DNA from: Tritrichomonas musculus
Lineage: Eukaryota; Parabasalia; Tritrichomonadida; Tritrichomonadidae
NCBI GenBank assembly: GCA_039105265.1
Contig: JAPFFF010000023.1
Span: forward strand, 1,860,001-1,924,000
Reading direction: 5' to 3'
DNA length: 64,000 nt
Part shown: positions 20,627-31,516 of the stretch, in pieces
Position numbering within the stretch: the stretch's first letter is position 1
Layout: the number at the start of each line of letters is the position of its first letter
Position numbers and translations under genes: made by a program
Notes under the pieces: model-generated
Databases searched by the model: none
Told to the model about the DNA's origin: nothing
The model's input: only the letters and a program-made list of their open reading frames with translations

Positions 20627-20945
20627 GTAATCAACACAGAAAAGAGTGATGATTTTTCCTCCTAATAAGATTCAATGCATTGTTCCTTGAACACTTTGGA
20701 GGCAGTTGTCAATTTTACTTTAAATTATTGTGGTGGGACCAATGATATTTATCTTTGAATTTGTTATATTAGCATTGCATCATCTTCTTCAAATTAAAAA
20801 TTGATCATAAAATATTTAATTATGATTTATCACATTTATAAATAATAATAATTAAAATATAAATTAATATTTTTTATTTAATAATAATCTTATATATGAT
20901 TTTGTTTCATTAATATTTTTTTATGTCTTGTCCCTTGACTTTGTT

Positions 20946-21143
20946 TTAATGTGTATCCTGATTTTGGTGTGATTCTGTGTTTTGTTGTGTAAAATAGTTT
21001 CTGATTGTATTAACTTTTTCCCAGCGATTCATTTTTCGAATTGTTTTTGGTTCAATTCCCATTGCCAAAAGTATGTTATTAAGTTCTTCAACTGATAATG
21101 TTCGAAGATCACAAGTTTGGTTACCATGTTGGCTATCAGACAT
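20946..21143 (-). pseudogene. TAF1-like (DUF3591) fragment
   Basis: A 65-residue ATG-initiated frame contains CDLRTLSVEELNNILLAMG followed by IEPKTIRKMNRWEKVNTIRN. This matches the conserved DLR.LS...L...G.....I.K..RW..V...R stretch of the TFIID subunit TAF1. The rest of TAF1 (well over 1000 residues in most eukaryotes) is absent on both sides. It is either a fragment of a duplicated TAF1-like gene or a stand-alone miniprotein made from this motif. The ATG and stop are intact and the frame is clean. Confidence 0.5.
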
Positions 21144-21528
21144 GTATTTATTTTGTTAAAATATCAAAAATATTATTATAGTTATTATTTTGAGTGTATA
21201 TATGGTCTACTAATTCAATTTTAAATTTTTTAAAATTTTAAAAATTTTATATGATTTATTTGACTTACTGATTCTCTAAGTCAAAATTTTTCAAATTTTC
21301 GAAAATAACGTTTGGTGAATGTTTTTATGAATATAATATATGCATATTATAATTAAGAGAATTTCAAAATAGCTAAGCTTGAGTTTGATTTCTGAGGATT
21401 TAGAAGTATTGTCAAAGTATCTGGATGTACTGTATAAGATATGATTAGTAAGTGTTTTTCTGATCATTTCTTTTCTGTTTTCATCTATTTTAAGTAAATT
21501 GAAAAAAATAAAAATAGACGCATTCTTT

Positions 21529-21903
21529 TTACATTATATTATTATTAATTTCATTGAGCTCAATTATTTTAGCTTCAGAAAGAAATAAAAGAACTAGTTT
21601 ATTTAATTTGAATAAATAATAAAGTTCTTCATTTGAAAAGCTTTCTTTTAACTTTTGAGATGTATAATATTTTTTTTCAATATTGGTGAAAAAGTTGGAA
21701 TTTATGTGATGATTATTTACTATCAATAATATTAAAGAGATTAGATTTCGAAATTCGTCTTTGTCTTCAGTGATTTTATTTATTTTAACAATATTAGAAA
21801 ATATTGGGTATTTTCTTCATCACTCTCGATAAGCTGTAAAATGGCAGAGATAAGCTGCTTTTTGGTATTGAAATATCCTTGTATTTCTTCTTTTCCCGTT
21901 CGA
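21529..21903 (-). pseudogene. DUF3447-type (ankyrin-protein N-terminal) remnant
   Basis: Minus-strand sequence with TKKQLISAILQLIESDEEN, then FRNLISLILLIVNNHHINSN and FSNEELYYLFKLNKLVLLFL, fits the helical domain (DUF3447) found before ankyrin repeats in many trichomonad proteins. The two parts lie in different frames, joined by one frame change, and no ankyrin repeats follow. It is a decayed member of a large host family. Confidence 0.6.
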
Positions 21904-23278
21904 AGAAAGAGAATTTTTATAATGAAATGTGATTTGACAAATAAATGACAAATTAATCAACACACAAAGTTATAAAAAAAAGAAATTTCTCATTTCAATT
22001 ATGTTTAATAATGAAATATATTGGATGTTTGATCAAAAAATTGTTTCATTATTAAAGAAAAAAATGATACGATTGACATCAAAAAAAGTCGTATCATTTA
22101 GTTCAATTTTCTCTGTTTCATTAGGTGGAACGTCTTTTTCTTTAGCAAAAAATAGATGAAAAGTTTGGAACATCAAAATCAATTAAATAACGGTTTTGGT
22201 CTTTTTCATGACCTTTACGATTATGTATTGAATTGAATTTTGTGTGAAAATAAAATTATTTGTAATTAGTCGTATAAATAATTATATAGACGCATTTAAA
22301 CTAAGTTCTTCATTTTTATGAATTTATAAGAAATTCAAATTATGAATGTTCATTTTGAATGAAATGTAAAATTCCATATTCAGTCATTTCCATTGAGTAT
22401 GTGCTGCTTATTGCATTCAATGAAAATTATGTAATCAATACATGGGATTAATTCTTATTTGAATGAAAATGAGGTAATAATGGAGCAAACAGTAATAACT
22501 TGATTATATCAAATATTCAATTACTGGGGAGTAAATAGATTTGTCATGAAATTTGTGTTAATATTGAATTCATTTGAATTCCACAGAGATTAGATAAATC
22601 ATATGAAATATGTTTGAATGTATATGATATATTGTTAAGCATTTCCCACCAGGCAATGAAATTCGATGGGCTTATCTTTCAATTAAAAATTTAATAACAT
22701 AATATTTTTTATTAGTTAATTGACTTGCAAATTTTAATTATAGGTAGTCATTTTGTATATTGTTATTAACCCAGAAAATTTTTTGAAATTTGAATTGCCC
22801 AATTGAAAATTTGAGAAAATTTTCACTTTTTAAAAAAGATCATTAATGTATTATTATCATAAAATTTACTAGAAAAATGTACAAATATAAAACTATATAT
22901 AGTATATTTAAGGTATTTAAAAAATAATATTTGAGTTGAAAGAAAAACTGCAAGTTTTTTTTTAAAAGAAAAAATATTTAATTTTGGTTTTATTCGTATA
23001 TAAATAAATCTTCATTATATAATAGAGCATATTTATAACATTCATGCGTCAGCCAACTTAAATATAATTATACCCCTAAATTTAATTTGATCTACTGTTT
23101 TTTTTTTATTTAATTAAAATTTACCTTATTCAGAATTATCTTTTTTTTTCTGAAGATTTTTTGAGGTAATATATTGAATTATCTTTTTAAATTCAATTAT
23201 AAAATCAAATTTGAAATGAAAATTCAAGTTTTTATCTCAAATTAATTTTTATATCATTTTTACTAATTTTATCGACAA
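21904..23278. other. Intergenic region with no supported gene
   Basis: A/T-rich. It contains a 10-bp stem, AATGATACGA (22063-22072) pairing with TCGTATCATT (22089-22098), and scattered short protein-like stretches that are too weak to annotate. Confidence 0.5.
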
Positions 23279-23986
23279 ATGAAAATAAACACAAAAAATA
23301 AATTCTTAATTTTAATTATTTTTTTGACCGCAATTCCTTTAATATCTTGGATTATCGATTTAATCTTTTGTGGAATTCAATTTAATAGACACCAAGTTTC
23401 AAATATAAAATTTTGGGTTTGTGAAATTGCAATTATCATCCAGATTGGTTTAAACATTTATATTTTCGTTATATTATACAAATCCCTGATTGAAAATGTA
23501 ATAATAAGCAAATGCAATATTCCATTTTATTTGAATGCTTTAATAGCAGATACAACATTTTATTTGGTATTTTATCCAAGAATTTATACAATTTATATTA
23601 TCACTCTACAAATATGTTCTGCAATTATAAATATTGGATTCATCCAAAAACATATCAGAAAAAATGATGAAAATTCTTCAGAAATAAGTGTTAATTATCA
23701 AATATCATATTTTTACAATCCAGAATTGCCTGATACAATTGAAAATATTAATGATGATGAAAGTGAACTCTCGGAGTCATATGAAAAAGTAAAAGAAGAA
23801 GAAGATATGCTATTAGAAAAAAAGTTATTTGAAAAAAATGCAAATAATTTGAGCAATGATGAAGAAAAAAGTGGTTCAATAAAAATACAGCAATATATAT
23901 GTCCAATAAATATTGATGAATGCTCTTTTCAAGAAAGCATTAATTCATCTAATCCATATTCTTTTTATAAGCTTAATGTATTTTAA
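23279..23986 (+). CDS. Four-TM protein with acidic cytosolic tail, unknown function
   Basis: This 235-residue protein has four hydrophobic segments (about residues 9-30, 46-68, 84-104 and 106-122). A hydrophilic, Glu-rich tail follows with a likely helical stretch (YEKVKEEEDMLLEKKLFEKN, about 168-187), ending in an aromatic sequence (SFYKLNVF). I recognise no family. It begins with a clean ATG and stands isolated among remnants, with no operon-like neighbour. Confidence 0.6.
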   Translation: MKINTKNKFLILIIFLTAIPLISWIIDLIFCGIQFNRHQVSNIKFWVCEIAIIIQIGLNIYIFVILYKSLIENVIISKCNIPFYLNALIADTTFYLVFYPRIYTIYIITLQICSAIINIGFIQKHIRKNDENSSEISVNYQISYFYNPELPDTIENINDDESELSESYEKVKEEEDMLLEKKLFEKNANNLSNDEEKSGSIKIQQYICPINIDECSFQESINSSNPYSFYKLNVF

Positions 23987-24705
23987 CTAATATGTTTATA
24001 TATTTTTATTAAATTTAGTAGCATATCATCATCTTTATTAAACCTATTCATTTTTTTATTATACTGTATTGAAAAACATAGGAATCTGAAAAGAACAATG
24101 TTGTAAATTTTCGAAAAGTAAATATATGAAGCGTATAAAAAATCTGTAAATGAACTTTTTCTTATAAATAATTAAACAAATTTTGAATAGACATTCAATT
24201 GAAAAAAACTCAAAAAATGAAAATATCACAAAATAAAAAGAATTCTAATAAAAAAAAACTTTTTTTAACAAAAATGTTTACAATTTGTATTGCTTTATTT
24301 GTAAGTTTATATGTAACATTTATAATAAAATATTTATCATATAGAATTGACGAATTTTGTTTAATAACTACTCTTAAAATAAATCATTAAATCATTTATC
24401 TGATTCTTTGAATCTGTATATGATGAAATAGTTTGAGTTACTTTTAAAATAAGGGAAGATATTTTATTAATTTTTAAAAGAGATCGATTTTAAGATGTTT
24501 TTTCGTTTTTGAGTTTATTTTGAGGTGTTATAGTAGAATCTAGATATAAAATAAAAATATAATCAAGATTTTTATTCATGATATTCAAACTAGTATGGTT
24601 ATTGTTGATTTTAGCATTACTTCAGGTGAGTTTTAGGTACTTTTTATTTAATTTATCACTCATTGTTTTCAAAAATTTGTTCCATATAGCTTTTATAGAT
24701 AACGA
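23987..24705. other. Intergenic region with one doubtful small frame
   Basis: A 57-codon frame from an ATG at 24217 to 24390 would encode a Lys-rich leader plus one membrane helix (MFTICIALFVSLYVTFIIKY). Without homology or a recognisable promoter I do not call it a gene. Confidence 0.4.
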
Positions 24706-25481
24706 ATAGTTGTATTATATATTCGCGATAAAAATGTTAAGACAATTATTCGTTATCTAAGACAACGAAGAATTCTTAAGGATCTTAATTATGCAGTTGA
24801 AATAGATGATCCTTCTTCACCAAGATTTGATGTTCATATGACAATTTAAACACTTCAATCACATTTAGATCGTTGGAAGGGTTTCTTTAAATGACCAATT
24901 GTAAAATCTTATGAAAACAAATGGTGGTTTATATATGTTACTTTCGGTTCACTTTATCCTCTTAAACCAACAAATATTAGATTTGCCTCTGTGCCTTTTC
25001 ATTTGAATGTTTCAAATGATGGAATAGTTTTCCAAAATTATATTCAAAAAGCTTGCATGCCATCAAAACATGTTGATGACATTCTTTATGAAATTAAAGA
25101 ACTTTTCATTATTCCAGATTTGAATTGCCAACTTTATTCTAACGCTATAAATCTATTTCTTAAATCAAGAACTCAATATGATTTGTTAGCTAGAGAACCA
25201 TCAGCAAAATATGCAGTAAATGATTATATTGATTTAATTAATAGGATAAAAATAATTGATGAAGTTCCTAAAGGCAATAAGATAGAACGTATTGCTCAAG
25301 TTCATCAATATTTGACGTCCCAAATTTCTGGTGAAGTGATCAAAAAAGACCAATTATGGCTTCGACTGGTGTTTATTAGGATAAAGAAGAACCTAAACAA
25401 CTCTTTGCATCAAATGATAATCTAACTTGCATTATTTCTGGAAAAATCCTAACAAAAGAAGGTTCAAGTGGTTTGATTTAA
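24706..25481 (+). pseudogene. E2 ubiquitin-conjugating enzyme pseudogene
   Basis: The plus strand spells an E2 (UBC) fold: RILKDLNYAVEIDDPSSPRF near the start, ENKWWFIYVTFGSLYPLKP, FHLNVSNDG, then MPSKHVDDILYEIKELFIIP and a C-terminal extension ending near TCIISGKILTKEG. Two in-frame stops lie in the N-terminal half (after VHMTI and after WKGFFK); near 25375 the frame changes, and the resumed frame (TGVY, then DKEEP) has a third stop. The active-site cysteine expected in the strand after FHLNVSNDG is a phenylalanine, so the copy had probably lost catalysis or decayed. It is a host gene remnant, probably of a multi-member trichomonad family. Confidence 0.8.
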
Positions 25482-25989
25482 AATATTATTAAAGATACTT
25501 TTTGAAAGAGATTGTAAATATTTTAGAAATATTCAGGATTCCCTTGAGGAAGAGATTATAAATATTTTAACTATTTTTTAACTGGTTCTAATAGTGTCAA
25601 AATATGACCTATTTTAATAATATAGCCAACAAATAGTTTATTAATTAATATCAAAAAAAAAAAAAAAAAAACTGTGTTTTTTATTTATAGTTGTTGGAAG
25701 AAAAATTGTTGATGCAGGATTTGATTTTTCTATGATATATTGTGAAGATGTATAAAATATTTGTGAGTGATGTGCAATCTTTTTCATTAACATTCTTTGT
25801 AATATAAAAGAATACATGCAAAACTTTTGGAATTAATAACAACGATAGAAAATGAAAGGAGTTATCTTATCAATAATTGTGGGAAGAAAAACTGTTTTAA
25901 AATAAGAAAAATTTTCCATTTTTTATTTATACCAAAAACCTTGTTGAAATATTTCATGATGACTTTCTTATTTTATCATATTCAACATT
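25482..25989. other. Intergenic region with poly-A run
   Basis: Contains about 18 consecutive A near 25653-25670 and no supported gene. The last part may contain the decayed 5' end of the surface-protein pseudogene that follows. Confidence 0.45.
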
Positions 25990-27981
25990 CATTGCCCGAA
26001 CAGATGGCAAGTCCCAAAGCGTTATCTGAGCAAATCACGGACATCAATATCATCGATGTCAAAATTTTATAATTTTGACTGGCCAGGCAACCAAGGCTTA
26101 ATATTAGATACTGATGCACCGAATTGTTTTTCACAAATGATAATCACATATTACAATATCAAGAGAATACTGATCAAATTGGATTGTCAAAATAAAACAA
26201 TTGAATCTTCAATGATTGCATGCATAGGAATGCGATATGATCTTTATTATGGTGAAATGACAAATGATAATTCATTAATTATTTATTTTACAGATTGTTT
26301 TTATACATTGAACAACAATTGAGAGAAAAAAAATTTTTTTTACAGCCAATGGAAATTATAATTTAAATAACTATATAATATTAAATAATTATTTCTAGAT
26401 AGCAATATTAACGAATATGCAACAAATTCCCAAAATGTAGTATTTTTTGAAAAAAATGATGTTCAATTTTTGCCTAGTAACCAAATAAATCATCCACAGT
26501 ATAAGCACTACACAAATTAATATTGTGATGGACCAATTGTAACAGACACATCTATTGCAAATGGTTGTGGTGTTGATGATTGTTTTGCAAAAGAAAAATG
26601 TAATAAAACAATTGGTATTCCTACAGATGCTGCTCCATATGAAACAATTATACACACTGATTTGCACACAGCATCATTTACACCAACAGAAAAGTTTTCT
26701 AAGTCTTCTTTGTTTTCTTACTCAGAATATTTTTCACGATCTTCTTCTTTTTCATTTTCGAGTTTTTTTACATCTTCTAATGCTTTTTCATTTTCTAATA
26801 AGTTTTCTGGGTCTTCTTCCTTCTCAAAATCCACTATCTTCACTCTGTCTGATTATTTTTCAAATTCTCTTGAATTTTCAACTTCAGCTATTTTTTCTAA
26901 TTCTAAAGTATTTTCATTGACAGTTGATTTCACTAAATCATTGATCTTTACACGATCATTGAATTTCTCAGAATCAAAAGATTTTCCAAAATCGATTGTT
27001 TTTACGCAAACAACTGATTTTACAAAATCATTAGATTTTTCGATTTCCAAAAATTTCTCTGAATCAGAAGACTTCTCCCATTCTTCAGAATTCTCTCAAT
27101 CTATTGCTTTTAGTGAAACAAATGATTTTTCAAAGACAGATTTTTTTAGTTTATCAACTAATTTTACTCGATCATTTCCATTCACAAATTCAGATAATTG
27201 AAACAGAACGCATAATTTTAGTCCATCAACATTTTTTAGTCAATCAAACAATTTTAGCTCATCATTTTTCTTTTCCAAATCAACATATTTCACCGAATCA
27301 AATGATTTTTCAAGATCTATATCTTTCTCTTTTTGTCGAAACATTAGTCAAACAGATAGTTGTACCGAATCTTTTTATTTTACAAATTCTATGAATTTTG
27401 ATCCAACTGTAGATTTTAATCAAACTCACAAATTTACACCATCGTTAAACTTTACCAAATCTAATGCTTTTTCAGAGTCAAATAAATTTTCAAAACCAAG
27501 TAACTTCATTCAAACTTCTGATTTTACTCTTACAAACAATTTCACATCATCAAACTTGTTCACAAAATCAAAATCTTTCTCAGATTCAAAACAATTTTCG
27601 ACATCAAATCAATTTACAAATTCTACTATAAATAATTTTAAGACACTGTGACCAACTTCATATTTTTCACTTTCTTTTGCATTTTCAATTTCAAAAACAT
27701 TAATTCAAAACTCTTTCATCCAAATAGATATAAAGCAAGATGATAGTCATCATATTTCTAATGGAATAAAAATCGGAATTGGAATTGCTGCTGGCTTAAT
27801 TGGAGTTGGTTTAATCGTTTTAGTTATAATATTCTTTAGAAAAAGAAAAATAACAAGTCTTAGTGATTTTGATGAAGAATTAATTACAGTCACTGATGAT
27901 TCAAAAGCTTTTACGCAAATGAGTAATCCACTTATTGGTTTGTTATCTGATGATGATCCATTCAAAGATGAATTTGATTAA
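25990..27981 (+). pseudogene. Pmp-like surface protein pseudogene with F(S/T)xSxx hexapeptide array
   Basis: From the 5' end: a protein-like segment (GLILDTDAPNCFSQMIITYY), a Cys-rich spacer (YCDGPIVTDTSIANGCGVDD), about 50 hexapeptides of the form F(S/T)xSxx (about 26685-27650), one membrane helix (IGIGIAAGLIGVGLIVLVII, about 27774-27833), a basic stop-transfer (FRKRK) and a short acidic tail containing NPLIGLLSDDD. This order matches trichomonad Pmp-like type I surface proteins: extracellular parallel repeats, Ser-rich stalk, TM, short tail. The downstream part is in a single frame interrupted by in-frame stops (TGA at 27199 and 27649; TAA near 26518), and the upstream part has more breaks and a frame change. 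The N-terminal repeats and signal peptide are missing. Confidence 0.75.
26685..27650 (+). repeat. 18-bp (hexapeptide) repeat array
   Basis: Roughly 50 degenerate units read F(S/T)xSxx, for example FSKSSL FSYSEY FSRSSS. Phenylalanine and the two hydroxyl residues are almost invariant while the other positions vary. This looks like a rigid stalk in the parent surface protein. Confidence 0.8.
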
Positions 27982-28005
27982 ATTGCTTAAAAGAATATTT
28001 TCAAA

Positions 28006-28150
28006 ATGGCTAATAATTTAGGAAATGTTGAATATTTCTGAAATACAAAATGATGGTTGATGCATGCAAGTGAGTGTACACAGGAAAGAATCAACAAAGT
28101 ACTTCAAATTGGCAGCTAATAATTGGGAAATCTTTATTACTATGATTATG
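28006..28150 (+). pseudogene. Single Sel1-repeat remnant
   Basis: The plus strand reads NLGNVE, then after a frame change a degenerate LMH.S..T, then RKESTKYFKLAANN. That is the register of one trichomonad Sel1 repeat (compare NKEEACYYSRLAADGGNF in the protein at 43912). It is broken and too short for function. Confidence 0.45.
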
Positions 28151-28236
28151 AATAAATATTTGTTATTTGAAAATTTTATTTATTTTCATGAAATTGAATG
28201 AACTACATTAATATGTAAGTATTTTCAATTTTTAGT

Positions 28237-28683
28237 TTAGGATATTTTTTTCATCATTACAAAATCATGTAAATATCTTGGAATGATAGTTTTTAATCTG
28301 AAAATGAAAATGAGAAATATATTTTGATTTATGATATATAAAGAAGATTCTAAGATTTCCCCAAAAACCATTGCAAGTTCTATTTCATAATCACCTTCAT
28401 TTGCAAACGATAAAGTATATTTCGCATCATCTGAAAGAAAACCAATTCCATCTAAATGTGATTGATGATTAAATGGGCCAAATGTCGAGCTATAATTTGT
28501 TTGTATTTCCAAAGAGATTCCATTTGCTTTCGTTATATCAGAAAAGCATGTTTTAAGACCTGAACTTACTTCAACATCTGCAAAATAACGTGGTTGAAAA
28601 TAAAAAAACAAGCTTTTTATTCTGTTAAGAGTGATGTCGAATACTTGATGAGATAGAGTAAAACTAACAAAGAAAAAAATCAT
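28237..28683 (-). CDS. Small secreted-like protein, probably truncated
   Basis: Taking the ATG at 28683 gives 148 residues with a signal peptide (MIFFFVSFTLSHQ), a probable beta-rich luminal domain (YTLSFANEGDYEIELAMVFG) and a basic, hydrophobic C-terminal end. There is no membrane anchor. I recognise no family. The end looks unlike the rest and may come from a frame change, so this could be the N-terminal piece of a larger broken surface protein. An earlier start at 28725 would use TTG and is less likely. Confidence 0.4.
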   Translation of the reverse strand: MIFFFVSFTLSHQVFDITLNRIKSLFFYFQPRYFADVEVSSGLKTCFSDITKANGISLEIQTNYSSTFGPFNHQSHLDGIGFLSDDAKYTLSFANEGDYEIELAMVFGEILESSLYIINQNIFLIFIFRLKTIIPRYLHDFVMMKKIS

Positions 28684-29302
28684 AAAAATAATTTTGAGAA
28701 AATAACGGTTTAGAATTTCAATCAAAAATATTTAAAAGAAATTAACTTTTTCAATTAACAACAGGTAATAGACACAAGAGAGCAACACTTCATACAAATA
28801 ATTGATGATTATCAAATTTGTTATTTGATACATAAAAAACAAAAAAGATTGTATCAATTTTTTGAATTTGGTGATAATTGATTAATGTTATAATTTTTTA
28901 ATGATTAAATTTGAAAAATAAAAAGTGGTTTCAAAAACTAAATTCCGCATAGCAAAAAATTTTCATTGAAATGTTTTCAAAAAGTTAAACTTTTTCTAAG
29001 AGGTGGATAATCTTTTGATTCCAAGTATTTTTTATAAATATATAATATATTACCTAACGCATGATATATTAAATTTTGGCGATTAAATTCCTACTTGATA
29101 AAAAGTTATAAACAATTGAAAAATTTTGAATTTGCTTTATTATATTTTATTATTGGATAGAAATAAATTCATTAAACAGAAATATGAATATTATATGCAC
29201 ATACATTTTCTCTTTTGTTCAAAATATTTCGTTTAGTAAATAAACTTTTTCACCACCAGATATAAAAAAGACTTGTCAGCACATATTTAAATAAATTAAT
29301 CT
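28684..29302. other. Intergenic region
   Basis: A/T-rich, no supported gene. It lies downstream of the BTB-like/vWA-like gene and upstream of the small secreted-like protein, both on the minus strand. Confidence 0.6.
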
Positions 29303-30706
29303 TTATTCAAGAAAAATTTCAACGTTGTTAATTGGCCTGGCATAAGTTATTGATGATAAATATTCTAATTTATTCTCAACTATTACATCAATGATTTCAT
29401 TTAAATCGAAGAAACTTGTTTTTGATAGGTTTTCGTATATTTCTTTTATTTTTATGAATTCTTCTTTGGCATTTTCATTAAAATAATAACAGAGGAGATA
29501 ATAATCATTCTTTGCCAGTTCATTGGCACAATTTTGTAATTCATCAGAGTCGAGTGAGCAAGATGATGAGATAAAAAAGATGAATTTTGAACTGTCTTCT
29601 TTCCAATCAAAATTAGTAATTGCACATTTAAACAACTTAGAATAACAGGACCTTGTTACAATGGAACGGGCAACATCAAAATTATCATTTTCTTCTTCTT
29701 CAAAATTAATTCCGAGGTCAGTAAAAATTTGATCTGCATCAAAATCATTAGAAAATGGGAAAATTTTGGGATTCGTTGTCAAATCAAGATCAACAATCAG
29801 TCCATATCTAATCGTCTTTCTTTTTCTGTGAGTTATTCTTAAATTAAAAATGGCGTCACAAGCTGCATCTATTGATCTTGAAAATAGATCTTTATTGAGT
29901 CCATCAACAATGAACAAAACATCAGTAGGTAACCAAGGATTATAAGATCTTCCTCCCTTTGATATTTTCAATGGATTTTGTTGAATTAGTTGGAAAATCA
30001 TTTTTTCATTATCAGAAACTTGTTTTTTTAATTCATCTTTCTCTTTCTTCAATGTTTCAACTTGATCTTGTATAAAAGAAAAAGAATTGCTGGGAATGAA
30101 TCCAAAATGATCATCTTGCTTTGAAATAGATTCATTTAATGTTGATTCTGATAACTTTGTACTATCAAGACTTTTAATTAAAATAAAAAGATTTTGATCA
30201 TCATTTGATATAATAAATTGATATGCTTTTTCATGATCATTTAATACGCGGTTTTTGTTGTAAAAAATGTTATATAAAGATGTAACTGGAATTTTAGGCA
30301 TGTAATTTGCGTAGTTTTGGAGATAAAAATCTAGATTTTGAGAAATGTAATTTTCAATGGCAGTTCGATCACAATTTTTTGCTTTTTGGATATTTAAAAG
30401 AATGGATATTTTGAAAGCGTTTTCATATTCGCTATTTGTGAGTTCATCTTTTAAAAAATTAAATTCATCAGATAAAAGGCGATATTGGTAAATATTCTCA
30501 GCATCTACATTCAAATTTTTGCTAGAATCAATAAAACTATCGATAAAATTATTGAAAATTTGTGTTTTAACATCGGATTCTACAATATATTCCTCTTTTT
30601 GAAATAATAAATCCCGAATATTTCTTGGTAGTCTGTTTAACTGGTCAAAATCTAAATGTCTTTGGATTGCTTGATTTTCAACGATAAATGTAAATATTTT
30701 GCTCAT
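29303..30706 (-). CDS. Trichomonad protein with BTB-like N-terminus and vWA-like C-terminus
   Basis: I choose ATG 30706 (MSKIFTFIVENQ), giving 467 residues; the frame extends upstream only to a TTG. The N-terminus (1-90) has a BTB-like pattern (FTFIVENQ...FDQLNRLPRNIRDLL). A helical region follows with DRTAIENYISQNLDFYLQNY, typical of a family expanded in trichomonads. A short coiled coil lies near 205-235. Residues 260-430 resemble a von Willebrand A domain: TDVLFIVDGLNKDLFSRSID opens it and SKFIFFISSSCSLDSDE is a later strand, but the metal-binding DxSxS is DGLNK, so metal binding is doubtful. Several ACTTTTTC-like motifs lie just upstream (30747-30870). A cytosolic interaction protein is inferred. 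Confidence 0.7.
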   Translation of the reverse strand: MSKIFTFIVENQAIQRHLDFDQLNRLPRNIRDLLFQKEEYIVESDVKTQIFNNFIDSFIDSSKNLNVDAENIYQYRLLSDEFNFLKDELTNSEYENAFKISILLNIQKAKNCDRTAIENYISQNLDFYLQNYANYMPKIPVTSLYNIFYNKNRVLNDHEKAYQFIISNDDQNLFILIKSLDSTKLSESTLNESISKQDDHFGFIPSNSFSFIQDQVETLKKEKDELKKQVSDNEKMIFQLIQQNPLKISKGGRSYNPWLPTDVLFIVDGLNKDLFSRSIDAACDAIFNLRITHRKRKTIRYGLIVDLDLTTNPKIFPFSNDFDADQIFTDLGINFEEEENDNFDVARSIVTRSCYSKLFKCAITNFDWKEDSSKFIFFISSSCSLDSDELQNCANELAKNDYYLLCYYFNENAKEEFIKIKEIYENLSKTSFFDLNEIIDVIVENKLEYLSSITYARPINNVEIFLE

Positions 30707-31151
30707 GGAATAATTTTTTCTTTTTGTTGCCCAAATCAATTTTTTAGAAAAAGTGAAGAAATTTTGATAAAAAGTAGGTTCGACAAACTGGAATTCTTTT
30801 CAATTTCACTTTTTGATTATCCTTTCCATTTCAGTAGTTTATGGAGCTGCTTTTGAGAAAAAGTAAAAAAAATTGAAAAAGACAAAAAAAAATTCAGAAA
30901 AATGATAAGGCAACAGAAAAAAATGGTTGAATGCTATAACACTGATATTTTTATTCAAATATGATGTTGAGATTATGGAAATAAGAGACGCTCTCAACTT
31001 TTTTCATAATGTTATGATTGAATTCAATTTGATCTTGATCTCAAACTTGCAAGATTTTATACTTCATTTAATGGTAATGAAATCTTTATTTAAAAACTTT
31101 CATTATTTTTAAATTTTTAACTTTTTCTGTATAAAGTATTCAAATATTTGA
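30707..31151. promoter_or_regulatory. Upstream region rich in ACTTTTTC/GAAAAAGT motifs
   Basis: GAAAAAGTG at 30747-30755, AAAAAGTAG near 30769, CACTTTTTGA near 30807 and GAAAAAGTA near 30857 cluster before the minus-strand gene. AACTTTTTCTGTATAAAG near 31119 precedes the broken frame at 31152. The repeated use of the motif suggests a promoter element. Confidence 0.4.
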
Positions 31152-31516
31152 ATGGCTAAATTATATCGAGAAATTCAATATCCAAAAAGTCAAATTGAAC
31201 AAATATGTATACAGTTTCATTTACTTTTTTCTTTAGATGATCCTATATCAACTAAATACATTGAAGAAATAGAAAAGGCAAAAGAAGAAAGATATCTTAA
31301 TAGTGAAGAAGCTCATAAAACGAAGAAGATTCTACACAACTACACTATGATGGTGCAATGTATCAAATAGAATTTGACAATGAAATATTACGTCAAAAAA
31401 TAAACAGTCAATGTTTAACTCTAGATGGATATCATTTAGCTAAACTATATTCCATTCTTTTAGTATATCCATTTAATGGAAATCTTAGATTTAACTGTTT
31501 AGAGTTAAACTGCTGA
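31152..31516 (+). pseudogene. Unassigned protein remnant, broken
   Basis: An ATG-initiated frame begins MAKLYREIQYPKSQIEQICI and continues with a charged helix. A second part with LTLDGYHLAKLYSILLVYPF follows in another frame, so the gene is broken. The composition is clearly protein-like. I do not recognise the family. Confidence 0.45.

Noticed and set aside
30770-30790. GGTTCGAC, tRNA T-loop-like
   Set aside because: No acceptor, D or anticodon arms around it.
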